64,000 bases of DNA from Thermodesulfobacterium sp. TA1 (lineage in GTDB: Bacteria; Desulfobacterota; Thermodesulfobacteria; Thermodesulfobacteriales; Thermodesulfobacteriaceae). Positions 34,477 to 44,040 of the stretch are shown piece by piece. The notes under the pieces were generated by a model. It saw nothing but the letters and a program-made list of their open reading frames with translations. It had not been told where the DNA came from and did no database searches. The translations under genes and the position numbers were made by a program. Each line of letters starts with the position of its first letter. Position 1 is the first letter of the stretch. Where the stretch lies: contig NZ_CP043908.1 of NCBI RefSeq assembly GCF_008630935.1, positions 1,116,001-1,180,000 of the forward strand. The letters are read 5' to 3'.

Positions 34477-35648
34477 AGGTTTTTCTCTTCATAATAGGCT
34501 AAATGGAAAATCCCTCTTATGTCTTCTTTAGAAATTTCTTCAGCTACCTCCCAGATGGTTAAAATATGATAAGCCTTGTCTACCAAGTAGTCTAAATCTT
34601 CTTTTGGAATCTTTAAGTCTTTTAAAGTATAAAGCAATCTCAAGTCTCTCAACCAGTTTTCAAAAACTTCAATACCCATCTCTACCGAAATCTTATCTTC
34701 TACCTTTATGCCCAAGACTTTTTCGAAAAATTTATGAAGAAGTTTATTTTTTTTATGAACTTTCATCCAGGCATAAGTAATCACTGCCAAACCTAAACCA
34801 TGAGGAAGGTCATAAACTCCACTTAAGGTGTGTTCTAAAGCATGGATAAAAAAGCGATATTTGCCTACCCCTGCCTTAGGTAAACCACATAAAGCTAAAG
34901 AAGAAGCCCACATAAGGTTTGCCCTAGCTTCATAGTTGGTAGGGTCATACATAGCAACTTTAGACCATCTCATAATATTTTTCATTAAAGCTACCATCAA
35001 GTCTTCGGTAAGACAATCTTTTTTATATTCCCTACTTACAAAAACCTCAAAAACATGAGAAAAGGCATCAAAAGCTCCATAAGCGGTATAATCTGGGGGA
35101 ACGCTAAAAGTAAACGTAGGGTCTAAAAAGGTAAGTTTAGGAAAAATAAAGGGAGAGCTCATAGAGAGTTTAACCTTGGTCTCATCGTTTACGATAACAC
35201 TTATGTTATTAAGCTCTGAACCTGTTCCAGAGATGGTTGGAATAGCTACTATAGGTAACGCCTCCGTAGGGAATGCCTTTCTTTCATAAAAATCCCATAT
35301 CTTTTCTTCTGCAAAAACTCCACAAGCGATAGCCTTAGCAGTATCTATAACACTTCCTCCACCAGTAGCCAAAATAAAACTTACTCCTTCTTCTTTAGCC
35401 ACTTTTATCCCTTCTAAAACTTTAGACAATAAAGGGTTAGCCTTTACTCCTCCAAACTCTACATACTCTATTTTAGCCTTTTTTAATACCTCTTTAACTT
35501 GTTCGTAAACTCCATTTCTCATTATAGAACTTCTTCCAAACACCCAAAGAGCCTTTTTACCTAAACTTGGAATTTCCTTAGGGAATTGCCTTAAAACTTT
35601 TTTTCCAAAAAAAACCTTTGTCGGAAGATAAAACCCAAAATTTTTCAT
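34473..35648 (-). CDS. Iron-containing alcohol dehydrogenase
   Basis: Group III metal-dependent NAD(P)-linked alcohol dehydrogenase of about 391 residues, similar to butanol dehydrogenase types. NAD motif ATGGGSVIDTAKAIA near residue 93, GTGSELNNISVI near 137. Metal ligands are the Asp in PDYTAYGAFDAFSHVFEVF and the His residues in that segment, HALEHTLSGVYDLPHGLGLA, and one further downstream. The frame runs on to 35711, but that extension crosses the acs terminator hairpin. ATG 35648, with GGGGGA 6 bases upstream, gives the usual FYLPTKVFFG N-terminus. It is coupled to the 2-hydroxyacid dehydrogenase. Confidence 0.9.
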   Translation of the reverse strand: MKNFGFYLPTKVFFGKKVLRQFPKEIPSLGKKALWVFGRSSIMRNGVYEQVKEVLKKAKIEYVEFGGVKANPLLSKVLEGIKVAKEEGVSFILATGGGSVIDTAKAIACGVFAEEKIWDFYERKAFPTEALPIVAIPTISGTGSELNNISVIVNDETKVKLSMSSPFIFPKLTFLDPTFTFSVPPDYTAYGAFDAFSHVFEVFVSREYKKDCLTEDLMVALMKNIMRWSKVAMYDPTNYEARANLMWASSLALCGLPKAGVGKYRFFIHALEHTLSGVYDLPHGLGLAVITYAWMKVHKKNKLLHKFFEKVLGIKVEDKISVEMGIEVFENWLRDLRLLYTLKDLKIPKEDLDYLVDKAYHILTIWEVAEEISKEDIRGIFHLAYYEEKNL

Positions 35649-35665
35649 CCACATTCCCCCAAAAT

Positions 35666-35705
35666 AAAATAGACCTATAGGGATAAACCCTATAGGTCTA
35701 TTTTT
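35666..35705. terminator. Terminator after acs
   Basis: A long perfect stem (AGACCTATAGGG at 35671-35682 paired with 35688-35699, extended by A/T pairs) has T-rich flanks on both sides. It lies 28 bases beyond the acs stop codon. It also supports the shorter start chosen for the downstream alcohol dehydrogenase gene. Confidence 0.85.
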
Positions 35706-35732
35706 AATCAAAATTAAAAATAAATCAACAGG

Positions 35733-37709
35733 TTAGGCCAAATTTTTTCTTAAACTTACTAGTTTTTCTACTACCTCTGGTTCTGCCAAAGTACTGGTAT
35801 CTCCTAAATCTTCAAACTGACCAGAAGCTATTTTTCTTAAAATCCTTCTCATGATTTTTCCGCTTCTGGTCTTAGGTAATCCCGGAGCAAAAAGGATATG
35901 GTCTGGAGTAGCTATAGGACCAATAACTTTCCTAATATGGTTTACCAATTCTTTTTTAAGCTCTGGAGTAGGATCAAAACCTTCTCTTAGGACTATGTAG
36001 GCAAAAATACCTTCACCTTTTATTTCATGAGGAAATCCAACAACCGCAGCCTCTGCTACTGCAGGATGTTCTACAAAAGCAGACTCTAATTCCATCGTAC
36101 CAAGCCTATGGCCTGACACATTGATAACATCATCAAGCCTTCCCATAATCCAAAAATATCCGTCTTCATCCTTTCTGGCACCATCTCCAGTATAATAATA
36201 TCCTGGGAACCTACTGAAATAAACTTCTTTAAACCTCTTTTCATCTCCCCAAACTCCTCTTGCCATACCAGGCCAAGCCCTTTTTATACAGAGATGTCCT
36301 CCTTCATTGATGTCCGCCTCTGTTCCATCAGCCCTTAAAATTACAGGCTCTATACCAGGTAAAGGATAGGTAGCTGAGCCTGGCTTTTGAGGCACAGCAA
36401 AAGGTATTGGGGCTATCATATGTCCACCGGTCTCAGTTTGCCACCAAGTATCTACGACTGGACAGCGATTACGTCCTACGTGAGCATAAAACCAAACCCA
36501 AGCTTCTGGATTTATAGGTTCTCCCACTGTACCTAAAATTCTTAAGCTAGAAAGATTATATTTTTTAGGCCATTTATCTCCTTCTCTCATCAAAGCCCTT
36601 ATCGCTGTAGGAGCTGTATAAAACACCGTAACCCCATATCTGTCTACCAACTCCCACCATCTTCCTGGGTCTGGATAGGTAGGAACTCCCTCATACATAA
36701 AAACAGTAGCCCCTAAAGCTAAAGGTCCATAAACTACATAAGAATGTCCGGTAATCCAACCTATGTCAGCAGTGCACCAATAAATGTCTTCAGGTTTAAG
36801 GTCAAAGACCCATTGAGTAGTATGGGCAGCATATACTAAATATCCACCAGTAGTATGATAAACCCCCTTCGGTTTTCCTGTAGTTCCCGAAGTATACAAA
36901 ATAAAAAGAGGATCTTCCGCATCCATTATCTCATACTCGCAGTACTCAGCTATGCTTAAATCCTTTTTAAGGTCGTCATAAAAAACACAACGGTTATCCT
37001 TTAACTCAATAGGATCTCCAAAACGGTTTAAAACAATACAGTATTCTACACAATCACAATCTTTTATCGCCTCTTCAGCTCTGTCTAATAGAGTGATCCG
37101 CCTTCCAGCCCTATAAGTTCCATCACAGGTAATAACTACCTTAGACTGAGCGTCAAGGATACGAACTTTAAGCGCCTCTGAAGAGAAACCTCCAAACACT
37201 ACACTATGTATAGCTCCTATCCTTGCACAAGCTAACATGGCTGCCACAGCCTCTGGCATAGTAGGAAGATAAATCGTCACCCTGTCGCCTTTTTCTACCC
37301 CTAAATTTTTTAAAATCTTAGCAAATTTACATATCTCGCTATGGAGCATATTATAGGTATACACCTTGATATCTCTGTCAGGCTCACCTTGCCAAATGAT
37401 GGCGGCTTTGTTTTTAATAGCTGGATTGTCTAAATGCCTGTCTACACAGTTAAAACAAGCATTAAGCTTACCTCCCTCAAAAAACTTAATCTCTGGTTTA
37501 TAAAAATCCCAATAACAAGTCCTATCCCAATATTTAAACCAAGTAATCAACTCTTTAGCCCTTTCAGCCCAAAACTCATCGGGATCATCTAAAGAATATT
37601 GATAGATTTGTTTATATTTGTAACGAGAAGAAATATAAGCTTGGTCCTTACCTTCTTGAGGTGGATAAAAAATCCTACCCTCTTTTAACAAAGATGTTAA
37701 CTCTCCCAT
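35733..37709 (-). CDS. acs: Acetyl-CoA synthetase (AMP-forming)
   Basis: Activates acetate with ATP and CoA to acetyl-CoA through acetyl-AMP. P-loop-like motif YTSGTTGKPKG (about 269-279), tryptophan-rich VDTWWQTETGGHMIAP (about 415), GDGARKDEDGYFWIMGRLDD and VSGHRLGTMELESA for the hinge, and the catalytic, acetylation-sensitive Lys in PKTRSGKIMRR near the C-terminus. Length 658 aa is normal. It lies beside a CBS-domain gene 42 bases upstream, which may regulate it by binding adenylates (inference). The strong terminator follows. Confidence 0.96.
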   Translation of the reverse strand: MGELTSLLKEGRIFYPPQEGKDQAYISSRYKYKQIYQYSLDDPDEFWAERAKELITWFKYWDRTCYWDFYKPEIKFFEGGKLNACFNCVDRHLDNPAIKNKAAIIWQGEPDRDIKVYTYNMLHSEICKFAKILKNLGVEKGDRVTIYLPTMPEAVAAMLACARIGAIHSVVFGGFSSEALKVRILDAQSKVVITCDGTYRAGRRITLLDRAEEAIKDCDCVEYCIVLNRFGDPIELKDNRCVFYDDLKKDLSIAEYCEYEIMDAEDPLFILYTSGTTGKPKGVYHTTGGYLVYAAHTTQWVFDLKPEDIYWCTADIGWITGHSYVVYGPLALGATVFMYEGVPTYPDPGRWWELVDRYGVTVFYTAPTAIRALMREGDKWPKKYNLSSLRILGTVGEPINPEAWVWFYAHVGRNRCPVVDTWWQTETGGHMIAPIPFAVPQKPGSATYPLPGIEPVILRADGTEADINEGGHLCIKRAWPGMARGVWGDEKRFKEVYFSRFPGYYYTGDGARKDEDGYFWIMGRLDDVINVSGHRLGTMELESAFVEHPAVAEAAVVGFPHEIKGEGIFAYIVLREGFDPTPELKKELVNHIRKVIGPIATPDHILFAPGLPKTRSGKIMRRILRKIASGQFEDLGDTSTLAEPEVVEKLVSLRKNLA

Positions 37710-37751
37710 CTTTCCCTCCTTGTTTAAAATTTTTTATGTAAACCATTAGAT

Positions 37752-38144
37752 TTATACATGCGGCTTTATGATGTCTCTTAAAGTTACCATACCTACCAGT
37801 TTTCCTCCTGAGGTTACAGGAAGTCTTACTACATTTGCCATCGACATGAGTTTAGCCGCATATTTGATATCATAATAATCTGGAACAGTGATACAAGGTT
37901 TGGTCATAACTTCTAAAACCCTGACCTTTTCTAAAGGTAACCCTTTAGCTATAACCTTATAAACTATGTCTTTAACCGTAATAATTCCGTAGGCATCTTC
38001 TTCATCTACCTTATCTACTACCAATCCTCTATAACCGGTTTTCATCATAAGTTCTGCCGCTTCTTTTACTGTTGCGTTACCGTCGATGGTAGCCACAGGT
38101 GTAGTCATTACATCTCTTACTTTTATTTTTTCAATCTCAATCAT
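37752..38144 (-). CDS. CBS-domain pair protein
   Basis: Small cytoplasmic protein of 130 residues made of two CBS repeats (VRDVMTTPVATIDGNATVKEA at the start, VLEVMTKPCITVPDYYDIKYA from about residue 72) and nothing else. CBS pairs bind AMP, ATP or S-adenosylmethionine and act as energy sensors. The second repeat ends VGMVTLRDIIKP, a typical ligand-binding motif. It precedes acs on the same strand. GGAGGGG precedes the start. Confidence 0.9.
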   Translation of the reverse strand: MIEIEKIKVRDVMTTPVATIDGNATVKEAAELMMKTGYRGLVVDKVDEEDAYGIITVKDIVYKVIAKGLPLEKVRVLEVMTKPCITVPDYYDIKYAAKLMSMANVVRLPVTSGGKLVGMVTLRDIIKPHV

Positions 38145-38373
38145 AAGCCCCTCCTTATAAATATGATTTGTAGTTATTAAATTCTATATTACAAACATAC
38201 TAAAATTTAAAATAGCTTTGTTAAAAATTTCACTAATATATTTTACTTACAACATTCTTATAACAAAATTTATGCCTGACTTGCACACTAAGAAAACAAA
38301 AAAAATGTCTATTTTTATTAAAATTGTGGTGATGCAAAATGCCTCAAAGAGGAAAATCGCCTCATTTAATCTT

Positions 38374-39681
38374 TTAGGTAATAATCTCCCAAACTTCTGT
38401 TTTTATTCTATCTATCTGTTCTATTACCATGTCTTCATCTATATGAAGGATTTTATAATCCTTCATGATCCATCTTCCGTCAACCATTAGATGAGAAACA
38501 CACCCTGCCTTGGCTGTATAAACTATCAAAGCAAAAGGATTATAGTCTGGCTGTAAAGAATGATTAGAAAGGTCTATTACTGCAAGGTCAGCTTTATAAC
38601 CTATAGCTAGTTTACCTGTATCTGAAAAACCCAAGGCTTTAGCCCCACCTTCTGTAGCAGCGTAAAAAATATCTTTAGCCGTTATAACCGTTGGGTCTTC
38701 CTTTACTCCTTTCTGTATTAAACTTGCTGTTCGCATCTCAGAAAACATATCAAGGTCGTTATTGCTGGCAGGGCCATCGGTGCCTAAGGCTAAGTTTATC
38801 CCAGCTTTTATCACTTCAGGTATCGGTGCGATTCCTGATCCTAACTTTAAATTACTTTCAGGACAATGAACAAAACTGGCCTTAGCCTGAGCCATAAGCT
38901 CTATTTCCTTAGGAGTTATCTTAACTCCATGAACCGCTATAAGGTTTTCATTAACCCCTCCTATATCATAAAGAAGTTCTATCGGAGTTTTACCATAACG
39001 TTCTTTTACTACCTTTATTTCTTCCTGATTTTCGGAAAGATGAATGTGAAGTTTAACTCCATATTTTTCTGTAAGTTTAATACACCTTTTTACCGTTTCA
39101 GAAGAACAGGTGTATAAAGTATGAGGACATACTGCTATTTTTATTAAAGAATGGTTCTGAAAATTTTTTAACAAACTTTCTGTAAGTTCAAAACCTTTTT
39201 CTAAAGGGCCATAACTAGGAGAGGGAAAATCAAAAAGTCCTTCACCAACCAAAGCCTTTACCCCGGCTTCCTCAACGGCTTTTATTACTTCTTCTTCAAA
39301 AAGGTACATATCACAGAAAAGTGTAATTCCTGACCTTATCATCTCTATGATAGAAAGTAAACTTCCCCAATAAACCCAATCTCTCTTTAGTTTAGCTTCT
39401 ACCGGAAAGATATACTGATGTAGCCAAGTCATAAGGGATAGGTCTTCTGCTATCCCCCTCAAAATACTCATCGGAATATGGGTATGCCCGTTTACCAACC
39501 CTGGGATAATTATACCACTTTTAAACACCTCTTTATTTGCATTTGGATATTTCACCTTAAGCTCTTCTCCAAGACCTATGTCTAAAATAAATCCGTCTTT
39601 TATTAAAATTCCTCCGTCTCTTATAGGTTTTTCGTAGGCTGATGGAACTATCCACTTGGCTAAAACTAACTTTTCACCCAT
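38374..39681 (-). CDS. Amidohydrolase, 5'-methylthioadenosine/S-adenosylhomocysteine deaminase-like
   Basis: Metal-dependent deaminase of 435 residues from the MTA/SAH deaminase group (MtaD-like), which converts S-adenosylhomocysteine or methylthioadenosine to the inosyl form. Metal ligands are visible in PGLVNGHTHIPMSILRG (HxH), HIHLSE (His near 215), HGVKI (His near 245) and GTDGPASNNDLD (Asp near 300). The family substrate-specificity motif ESNLKLGSGI is present. It starts 5 bases after the DRTGG gene. Other amidohydrolases such as guanine deaminase are less similar at these motifs. Confidence 0.9.
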   Translation of the reverse strand: MGEKLVLAKWIVPSAYEKPIRDGGILIKDGFILDIGLGEELKVKYPNANKEVFKSGIIIPGLVNGHTHIPMSILRGIAEDLSLMTWLHQYIFPVEAKLKRDWVYWGSLLSIIEMIRSGITLFCDMYLFEEEVIKAVEEAGVKALVGEGLFDFPSPSYGPLEKGFELTESLLKNFQNHSLIKIAVCPHTLYTCSSETVKRCIKLTEKYGVKLHIHLSENQEEIKVVKERYGKTPIELLYDIGGVNENLIAVHGVKITPKEIELMAQAKASFVHCPESNLKLGSGIAPIPEVIKAGINLALGTDGPASNNDLDMFSEMRTASLIQKGVKEDPTVITAKDIFYAATEGGAKALGFSDTGKLAIGYKADLAVIDLSNHSLQPDYNPFALIVYTAKAGCVSHLMVDGRWIMKDYKILHIDEDMVIEQIDRIKTEVWEIIT

Positions 39682-39686
39682 AACCT

Positions 39687-40748
39687 TTATCCTCTTACCA
39701 AGTTTAAAAACCTTTCCAAACTAAGTTCTTTCATTACCATCTCTTTAGCCCTTAAAGCTTTGCCTTTCTCTTTGAGAATGGCCTTGCCCACTAAATTTTG
39801 GATCCTATCAACCGAGGAAAAGGTATCAAGAGAAGTAACCACCACAGGCACCCCTTTGGTCTTAGCTATGTTAACCACCATCTCACTTGGGTATAATCCT
39901 CCTGTCAAAAGTAAACACTTAGTAGAGGTCTCTAAGGCTAAAATCTGAATGTCTGTCCTGTTTACACCGGTTATCACCACCTTGTTAGGTATCCTCAAAA
40001 AATACCTCATCGCATTCTCAGGGTCCATCGCACCGATCGTTATGTTCTCTACAAACTCATCAAGCTTATCCTCACAACACACTATCCCTCCGTTAACCAC
40101 CTCAAGCAACGTCCTAACCGTTACTGCCTCAAGCAACTTATCCCGCTTAAATACCCCTAAAACCTCTACCCCTTTCCCTTCTAAATAAGACACCACCTTC
40201 TCCTTTACATAAGGATACTCCTCAACAGGGACCTTGTTTATCACCGCACCCGCAAAACTTGCACCCAAAAGCTCCCTTATCCCAAGGATATCGTCTACCG
40301 AGGTCTCCCCATCCCAAAGCTGAACTATTACTCCCTTGGCATCTAACTCTTTTATCAAATGAAAACAATCTATCCCCAGGCTGTAGCCTTCAAAAATGTT
40401 GTCTCCTCCTACGACAAAAAGATAATCTTTAAGTTCAGCTTGTTTTTTTATCACCTCTTTTATCTGTTGGTCTAAACTTACACCTTCTCCTTCAAAAAGT
40501 TTATACTGGATATCATAAGTAAACACAAACGGGCAGGACCACTCAACCGGGTCTTCACTTTCTAAGACCTGATGGATAAACATGGCTTCTTCGTCAAGGA
40601 TCTTATCTCCTACCTTTATCGGAACTTTACCTATTAGCTTCATGTACCCAACCTTATTACCTTTTTCTTTAAGGTTTAAAGCCAGTCCTAAAGCTAAAAC
40701 GTTTCTTCCGGTAAAAGGTCTGTTTGACACTAAAAATATAGCCTTCAT
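39687..40748 (-). CDS. BioD-like/DRTGG-domain protein
   Basis: Protein of 353 residues that resembles the N-terminal part of phosphotransacetylase and the COG0857 BioD-like family. N-terminal strand plus loop SNRPFTGRNVLALGLA is where a BioD P-loop should be, but the usual GK(T/S) lysine is missing. The middle has VVGGDNIFEGYSLGID. The C-terminal half (about 205-320) matches a DRTGG domain: VVITGVNRTDIQILALETS with LLTGGLYPSEM. These are probable nucleotide-binding regulators. It is the first gene of a pair with the SAH deaminase-like gene, which suggests a link to methylation or energy metabolism. Function unproven. Confidence 0.75.
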   Translation of the reverse strand: MKAIFLVSNRPFTGRNVLALGLALNLKEKGNKVGYMKLIGKVPIKVGDKILDEEAMFIHQVLESEDPVEWSCPFVFTYDIQYKLFEGEGVSLDQQIKEVIKKQAELKDYLFVVGGDNIFEGYSLGIDCFHLIKELDAKGVIVQLWDGETSVDDILGIRELLGASFAGAVINKVPVEEYPYVKEKVVSYLEGKGVEVLGVFKRDKLLEAVTVRTLLEVVNGGIVCCEDKLDEFVENITIGAMDPENAMRYFLRIPNKVVITGVNRTDIQILALETSTKCLLLTGGLYPSEMVVNIAKTKGVPVVVTSLDTFSSVDRIQNLVGKAILKEKGKALRAKEMVMKELSLERFLNLVRG

Positions 40749-40786
40749 ATCTATACCTCCAGATTTTTTTTGTCTTATTTTTTATT

Positions 40787-40815
40787 ATTATGCCTTCTAA
40801 TAAGCTTTTTGACAA
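40787..40815 (-). promoter_or_regulatory. Promoter for the DRTGG/deaminase pair
   Basis: Minus strand TTGTCA (40810-40815), 17-base spacer, CATAAT (40787-40792). The predicted start lies about 30 bases upstream of the ATG at 40748. Confidence 0.55.
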
Positions 40816-41070
40816 CTCTAAAAAAAGCCTATTTACCAAAAAATCTTGTTTAACTATTTAAAATTCTCTATAAAACCTAAACTCTTAAGCCTTTGTCATC
40901 CCAAACGATATAAAAAGGGTTTATCTCTTTAAAAGATAGAGCCTTTGATATTATTTAGCAGTATTATCTAACCAATCCTTAACAGGATTACTAAATATGG
41001 TACTAGGCAATTGAAAAAATTTAAATCAATTTTAAAATAATATTTATAAAAACTTATTTGGGAGAAAAAC
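40816..41070. other. Gene-free spacer between divergent promoters
   Basis: The whole gene-free stretch is 40749-41070 (322 bases). Apart from the promoter at 40787-40815 it holds an imperfect 12-base hairpin around 40914-40952 and AT-rich sequence leading to GGGAG before def. I see no ORF, tRNA or recognisable RNA element. A def promoter should be here but no convincing hexamer pair stands out. Confidence 0.5.
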
Positions 41071-41568
41071 ATGGAAATATTAACCTTAGGTCATCCTACT
41101 TTAAGAGAAAAGGCTTTGCCTGTAGAGAACATAGATGGGGAGATTAAAAAGTTGGTTGAGGAAATGGCTCAAACCATGTATAAGGCTAAAGGACTTGGGT
41201 TAGCAGCCAACCAAGTAGGGGTTTTAAAGAGGATTTTTTTGTTAGACATCTTGCAGAAGGAGGGAACCCCTAAGTTAGAGGTCTATATAAACCCAGAAAT
41301 TTTACAGGCTGAAGGATATACCACTTACGAAGAAGGATGCCTTAGTATTCCAGGGTATTATGCCAAGGTAGAAAGATACTCTAAGCTTTATATAAGAGCT
41401 TTAGATTTACAAGGAAATCTTGTTGAAAAAGAGCTTGATGGGTTACATGCCATAGCGTTTCAACATGAGTACGACCATTTAGAAGGGATACTCTTTGTAG
41501 ACCGACTTTCTCCCTTAAAACGTACCCTTTTTCAAAAATGGTGGAAAAAAAATCAACCTAAAAAATAA
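41071..41568 (+). CDS. def: Peptide deformylase
   Basis: Removes the N-formyl group from new proteins, using Fe2+ or Zn2+. All three motifs are intact in 165 residues: GLGLAANQVG, EEGCLSIPG (metal Cys) and QHEYDHLEG (HExxH metal and catalytic site). GGGAG precedes the ATG. fmt, the usual partner, is absent. The 3' end overlaps the convergent phosphoesterase gene by 11 bases. Confidence 0.97.
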   Translation: MEILTLGHPTLREKALPVENIDGEIKKLVEEMAQTMYKAKGLGLAANQVGVLKRIFLLDILQKEGTPKLEVYINPEILQAEGYTTYEEGCLSIPGYYAKVERYSKLYIRALDLQGNLVEKELDGLHAIAFQHEYDHLEGILFVDRLSPLKRTLFQKWWKKNQPKK

Positions 41569-42343
41569 ACCTAAAATTTTCGATAAAAGAAGCTTTTCCT
41601 GTTTCGTTTAATTCCAAAAAAACTCCTTCAAGCTTAAGTTTTCCCGTCTTTTCTACCTCTAATTTTCTTGGGACCATATTAAGATACATTTCTATAGCTT
41701 GATCTATCTTCATTCCGATAATACTTTCTACCGCTCCACACATCCCTACATCTGTTATATAACCAGTATTTTGAGGTAAAATTCTGGCGTCTGAAGTTTG
41801 GACATGGGTATGAGTGCCTATCACTGCAGAAACTAAGCCGTCCAAAAAATAACCTAAAGCTATTTTTTCTGAGGTAGCCTCTGCATGAAAATCCACCAAA
41901 ATAAACGGTGTTTCTTTTTTTATTTCTAAGGCTAATTTTTTACCTACTAAAAAAGGGTTAATTAAAGGGCGCATAAAAACACGCCCTTCTAAGTTAATTA
42001 TACCTAATTTTAAATTTTTTTTAGTATAAATAGTCCATCCCTTTCCTGGTGCCCCTTCCCCATAGTTAGCAGGCCTTATAACCCTTTCAGACTTATTAAG
42101 GTAGGGATAAAATTCCTTTTTCCAAATATGATTACCTGAAGTTAATACATCTATACCATATGAAAAGAGTTCTTCTACGACTTTTTCTGTGAGACCATAA
42201 CCACCTGCGGCGTTTTCTCCGTTAGCTGCTACAAAATCGGGTTTATATTTTTTTAAAAGTTCAGGGAGTAGCTCTTTAACCGCTTTTCTACCCGCACTAC
42301 CTACGATATCTCCTAAAAACAAAACCTTTATTTTTTTTTCCAT
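41558..42343 (-). CDS. YmdB-family metallophosphoesterase
   Basis: TIGR00282/YmdB-type phosphodiesterase of 261 residues. Metal-binding motifs are LFLGDIVGSAGRKAV (Asp), VAANGENAAGGYGLT (Asn/Glu), TSGNHIWKKEF (His), LVDFHAEATSEK (His) and GTHTHVQTSD (His). In Bacillus the homologue cleaves cyclic nucleotides and controls motility and biofilm genes, and its gene follows rny. The same order is seen here, since rny starts this two-gene unit 16 bases upstream. That makes functional linkage with RNA turnover likely. Confidence 0.92.
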   Translation of the reverse strand: MEKKIKVLFLGDIVGSAGRKAVKELLPELLKKYKPDFVAANGENAAGGYGLTEKVVEELFSYGIDVLTSGNHIWKKEFYPYLNKSERVIRPANYGEGAPGKGWTIYTKKNLKLGIINLEGRVFMRPLINPFLVGKKLALEIKKETPFILVDFHAEATSEKIALGYFLDGLVSAVIGTHTHVQTSDARILPQNTGYITDVGMCGAVESIIGMKIDQAIEMYLNMVPRKLEVEKTGKLKLEGVFLELNETGKASFIENFRFIF

Positions 42344-42359
42344 AAAAACACCTTTTATC

Positions 42360-43964
42360 TTATTTTGCGTATTCTATCACTCTGGTTTCTCTTATTACAG
42401 TAACCCTAATGATACCCGGATAAGTCACCTCTTTTTCGATTTTTTGAGCAATTTCTCTGGCCAATACATAAGCCTGTTCGTCTGTAATCTTTTTATCATC
42501 TACGATTACCCTTATTTCTCTACCTGCCTGTATGGCAAAGGCTTTTTCAACCCCTTCAAAAGAGTAGGCTATAGATTCTAATTCCTTTATTCTCTTTATG
42601 TAAGCTTCTAAAAGTTCTCTTCTAGCACCAGGTCTTGCACCTGAAATAGCATCAGCTATCTGTAAAAGGATGCCTAAAAGGCTGCTTATTGGAATATCTT
42701 CATGGTGAGAGGCTATAGCATTCACTATTTCTTCATCTTCCCCATATTTTCTTGCGATTTCAGCCCCTATTAAAGCATGAGGACCTTCTAACTCATAGGA
42801 AGCAGCCTTACCGATGTCATGTAGTAAAGCAGCCCTTTTGGCTTTTTTAACATCTATACCTAATTCTCCTGCTAAAGCACCACAAATAATGGCTGTTTCT
42901 ATAGAATGCTGAAGTACGTTTTGGCTGTAGCTTGTTCTATATTTAAGTTTACCTAACATTTTTACCAACTCAAGATGAAGACCATAAACCCCTAACTCAA
43001 AGCAAGCTTTTTCACCTATTTCTATAAGATGTTGTTCCATCTCTTCTTCTACCTGTTTAACCACCTCTTCTATTCTGGTAGGATGGATCCTTCCGTCTGC
43101 TATCAACCTTTCTAAAGCTAAACGTGCTATTTCTCTCCTCAGTGGGTCTACACAAGAAAGCACCACCACCTCAGGTGTATCGTCTATTAAAAGATCAACC
43201 CCTGTTAAGGTCTCAAAAGTACGAATGTTTCTCCCTTCTCTTCCTATAATTCTACCCTTCATTTCCTCATTAGGAAGTTGGACGGTAGAAACTGTCTTTT
43301 CAGTTACAAAAGGAATAGCAGCTTTAGCCACTGAATAGGAAAGAAGCTCTTGGCTTTTTCTTTTAGCCTCTTCCTTGATTTCATTTTCTATTTTCATAAT
43401 TAATTTTGCCTTTTCCTCTATCAACTCCTCATCAACCCTTTTAAGTAAAATCTCTTTAGCCTCTTTCTCAGAAAGTCCAGCTAATTTTTCAAGTTCTTCT
43501 TTTGCCTGCTGGTAAATTCTTTCTACTTCATTTTTTTGTTCTTCTAATGTTTTCTTGAGTTCTTCAATATCTCTTAGCTTTTTTTCTAAATTTTCTTCTC
43601 TTTTTAAAAGCTGTTCTTCTCTTTTAAAAAGGTCATTTTCTTTTTTAGAAAGGTATTCTTCTTTACCTGCAATCCTTTCTTCTTTTAAGATCACTTCTTG
43701 AAGCCTTTTATTAAACTCTTCTTCTAATCTTTGTTTGTGAACTAAAAGCTGTTCTTTAACTTTGAGCTCTGCCTGTTGAAGCTTTAATTTGGCCTCAGTT
43801 TCAGCTCTATCTAAAACTTCTTTAGCCTTGTTTTCTGCCTCTTTGATGATTTCTTCTGCGGTCTTTTGAACCAAAAGACTTCTTTTTCTTTGAAGATAGA
43901 AATAAACAAAAACAGCAACCACACCTAAGATCAACCCTAAAACTAAACCTAACAAAAGACCCAT
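42360..43964 (-). CDS. rny: Ribonuclease Y
   Basis: Membrane-anchored endoribonuclease that starts mRNA decay. N-terminal membrane helix (about residues 2-21), long Glu/Lys coiled coil (about 25-215), KH domain (GRIIGREGRNIRTFETLTGVD begins near 232) and HD domain with LLHDIGKA (about 381-388) and ASHHEDIP. 534 residues is the standard length. It lies after the 6S RNA locus. GGAGGC precedes the ATG. Confidence 0.97.
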   Translation of the reverse strand: MGLLLGLVLGLILGVVAVFVYFYLQRKRSLLVQKTAEEIIKEAENKAKEVLDRAETEAKLKLQQAELKVKEQLLVHKQRLEEEFNKRLQEVILKEERIAGKEEYLSKKENDLFKREEQLLKREENLEKKLRDIEELKKTLEEQKNEVERIYQQAKEELEKLAGLSEKEAKEILLKRVDEELIEEKAKLIMKIENEIKEEAKRKSQELLSYSVAKAAIPFVTEKTVSTVQLPNEEMKGRIIGREGRNIRTFETLTGVDLLIDDTPEVVVLSCVDPLRREIARLALERLIADGRIHPTRIEEVVKQVEEEMEQHLIEIGEKACFELGVYGLHLELVKMLGKLKYRTSYSQNVLQHSIETAIICGALAGELGIDVKKAKRAALLHDIGKAASYELEGPHALIGAEIARKYGEDEEIVNAIASHHEDIPISSLLGILLQIADAISGARPGARRELLEAYIKRIKELESIAYSFEGVEKAFAIQAGREIRVIVDDKKITDEQAYVLAREIAQKIEKEVTYPGIIRVTVIRETRVIEYAK

Positions 43965-44040
43965 AAGAATGCCTCCTTTATATATGATTTTTTAAGGAGG
44001 GAGGAGAAAAAAGATATATAATAACAAGACTTATGATAAA

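Noticed and set aside
35649-35711. N-terminal extension of the iron alcohol dehydrogenase
   Set aside because: It crosses a strong terminator hairpin. The start at 35648 has proper spacing from GGGGGA and gives the family N-terminus.
40914-40952. Imperfect hairpin before def
   Set aside because: It has a mismatch and a wobble pair in an AT-rich stem and no conserved riboswitch feature I can recognise.
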